DNA from: Pyxidicoccus sp. MSG2
GTDB lineage: Bacteria; Myxococcota; Myxococcia; Myxococcales; Myxococcaceae
Length of the DNA: 64,000 nucleotides
Assembly: GCF_026626705.1 (NCBI RefSeq)
Contig: NZ_JAPNKC010000001.1
Span: 2,170,001-2,234,000, forward strand
Direction: 5' to 3'
The notes beneath the pieces were generated by a model that saw nothing but the letters and a program-made list of their open reading frames with translations, was not told the DNA's origin and ran no database searches. The position numbers and the translations under genes were made by a program. Positions 63,708 through 64,000 of the stretch are shown in pieces. Numbering within the stretch: the first letter of the stretch is position 1; the number at the start of each line of letters is the position of its first letter.

Positions 63708-64000
63708 GTGTTTCGATTCGAGAACGACCGGGCGCTCATCGAGTCCTTCCGCTCGCGAGACCGCCGGGTCATCGAGATGCCCGAGGGCATCACCTTCCCG
63801 CTCTTCGTCCGGGACTACCTCGCCTGGACGGAGACGTCCGGCGCGCGCGTGTACCTCATCTTCTCCGCGCCCGGCAGCCGCAAGCCCATTGGCATCATCT
63901 TCCGCCGCGAGCCGCCCGGCGGGGAGCCGACCTACCGCATGTGCGAGTGGTGCCACAGCTACGGCTCGTCCAGCGAGGTGGGCATGCTCACCACCGACGT
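63708..64000 (+). CDS. FBP-domain protein with treble-clef zinc finger (partial, cut by window edge)
   Basis: The first 97 codons are seen. The start is GTG at 63708 with AGGAG about 6 bases ahead. The sequence begins MFRFENDRALIESFRSRDRR and reaches MCEWCHSYGSSSEVGMLTTD. The CxxC pair should be half of a treble-clef zinc site in the FBP C-terminal-like family related to elongation-factor-G-binding proteins. The gene continues beyond position 64000, so the second Cys pair is not visible. Confidence 0.8.
   Translation, partial: MFRFENDRALIESFRSRDRRVIEMPEGITFPLFVRDYLAWTETSGARVYLIFSAPGSRKPIGIIFRREPPGGEPTYRMCEWCHSYGSSSEVGMLTTD

Overview
The window is very GC-rich with extreme third-position GC. 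It is full of lipoproteins, Asp/Gly-rich secreted proteins, TPR proteins and Cys-rich DUF4215-type repeats. This gene style points to a myxobacterium (Myxococcota, Myxococcus/Corallococcus/Pyxidicoccus-like), which is inferred from style and not from a marker gene. No rRNA, tRNA, CRISPR array or insertion sequence was recognised.

Layout. 0.3-7.3 kb: a coiled-coil protein, a secreted clan-SC peptidase with a 42-bp tandem repeat, and a large STAND-type ATPase with a TPR tail. 7.5-16.8 kb (minus strand): a putrescine module, ydcS-T-U-V-like ABC importer genes followed by patD and gabT. Downstream on the same strand lie a membrane protein with an HExxH motif and a Tat-exported flavin amine oxidase. 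17.1-25.2 kb: an alpha-2-macroglobulin lipoprotein translationally coupled to penicillin-binding protein 1C. 25.3-42 kb: mixed housekeeping and secreted genes (SAM methyltransferase, carbonic anhydrase, fibro-slime/DUF4215 lipoprotein, M20 and M3 peptidases, GH18 lipoprotein, thiD, CoA-transferase, TPR protein). A TetR gene at the end of this stretch has a reading frame that runs on through the opposing TPR gene. 42.6-48.6 kb: a decayed ABATE-domain gene, dusA, a LysR regulator, a thioredoxin, an oxidoreductase, and a DUF47-PiT phosphate pair.

48.6-51.5 kb is the most striking region. A fused aspartokinase-homoserine dehydrogenase gene (thrA type) is preceded by a 39-codon leader peptide with 13 consecutive Thr codons. 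A 10-bp antiterminator and a 9-bp intrinsic terminator with a T-tract follow, which together form a textbook threonine attenuator. A second short ORF with a strong ribosome binding site overlaps the thrA start.

51.6-64 kb: an HExxH lipoprotein pair, a hairpin-dense 540-bp intergenic region that may encode small RNAs on the minus strand, a TAXI-type solute-binding protein, rsgA, a receiver-PAS-histidine kinase, and an amino-acid permease. It ends with a minus-strand operon (FAD monooxygenase, SDR, TetR) with overlapping stops and starts and a candidate operator, and a partial FBP-domain gene at the window edge.
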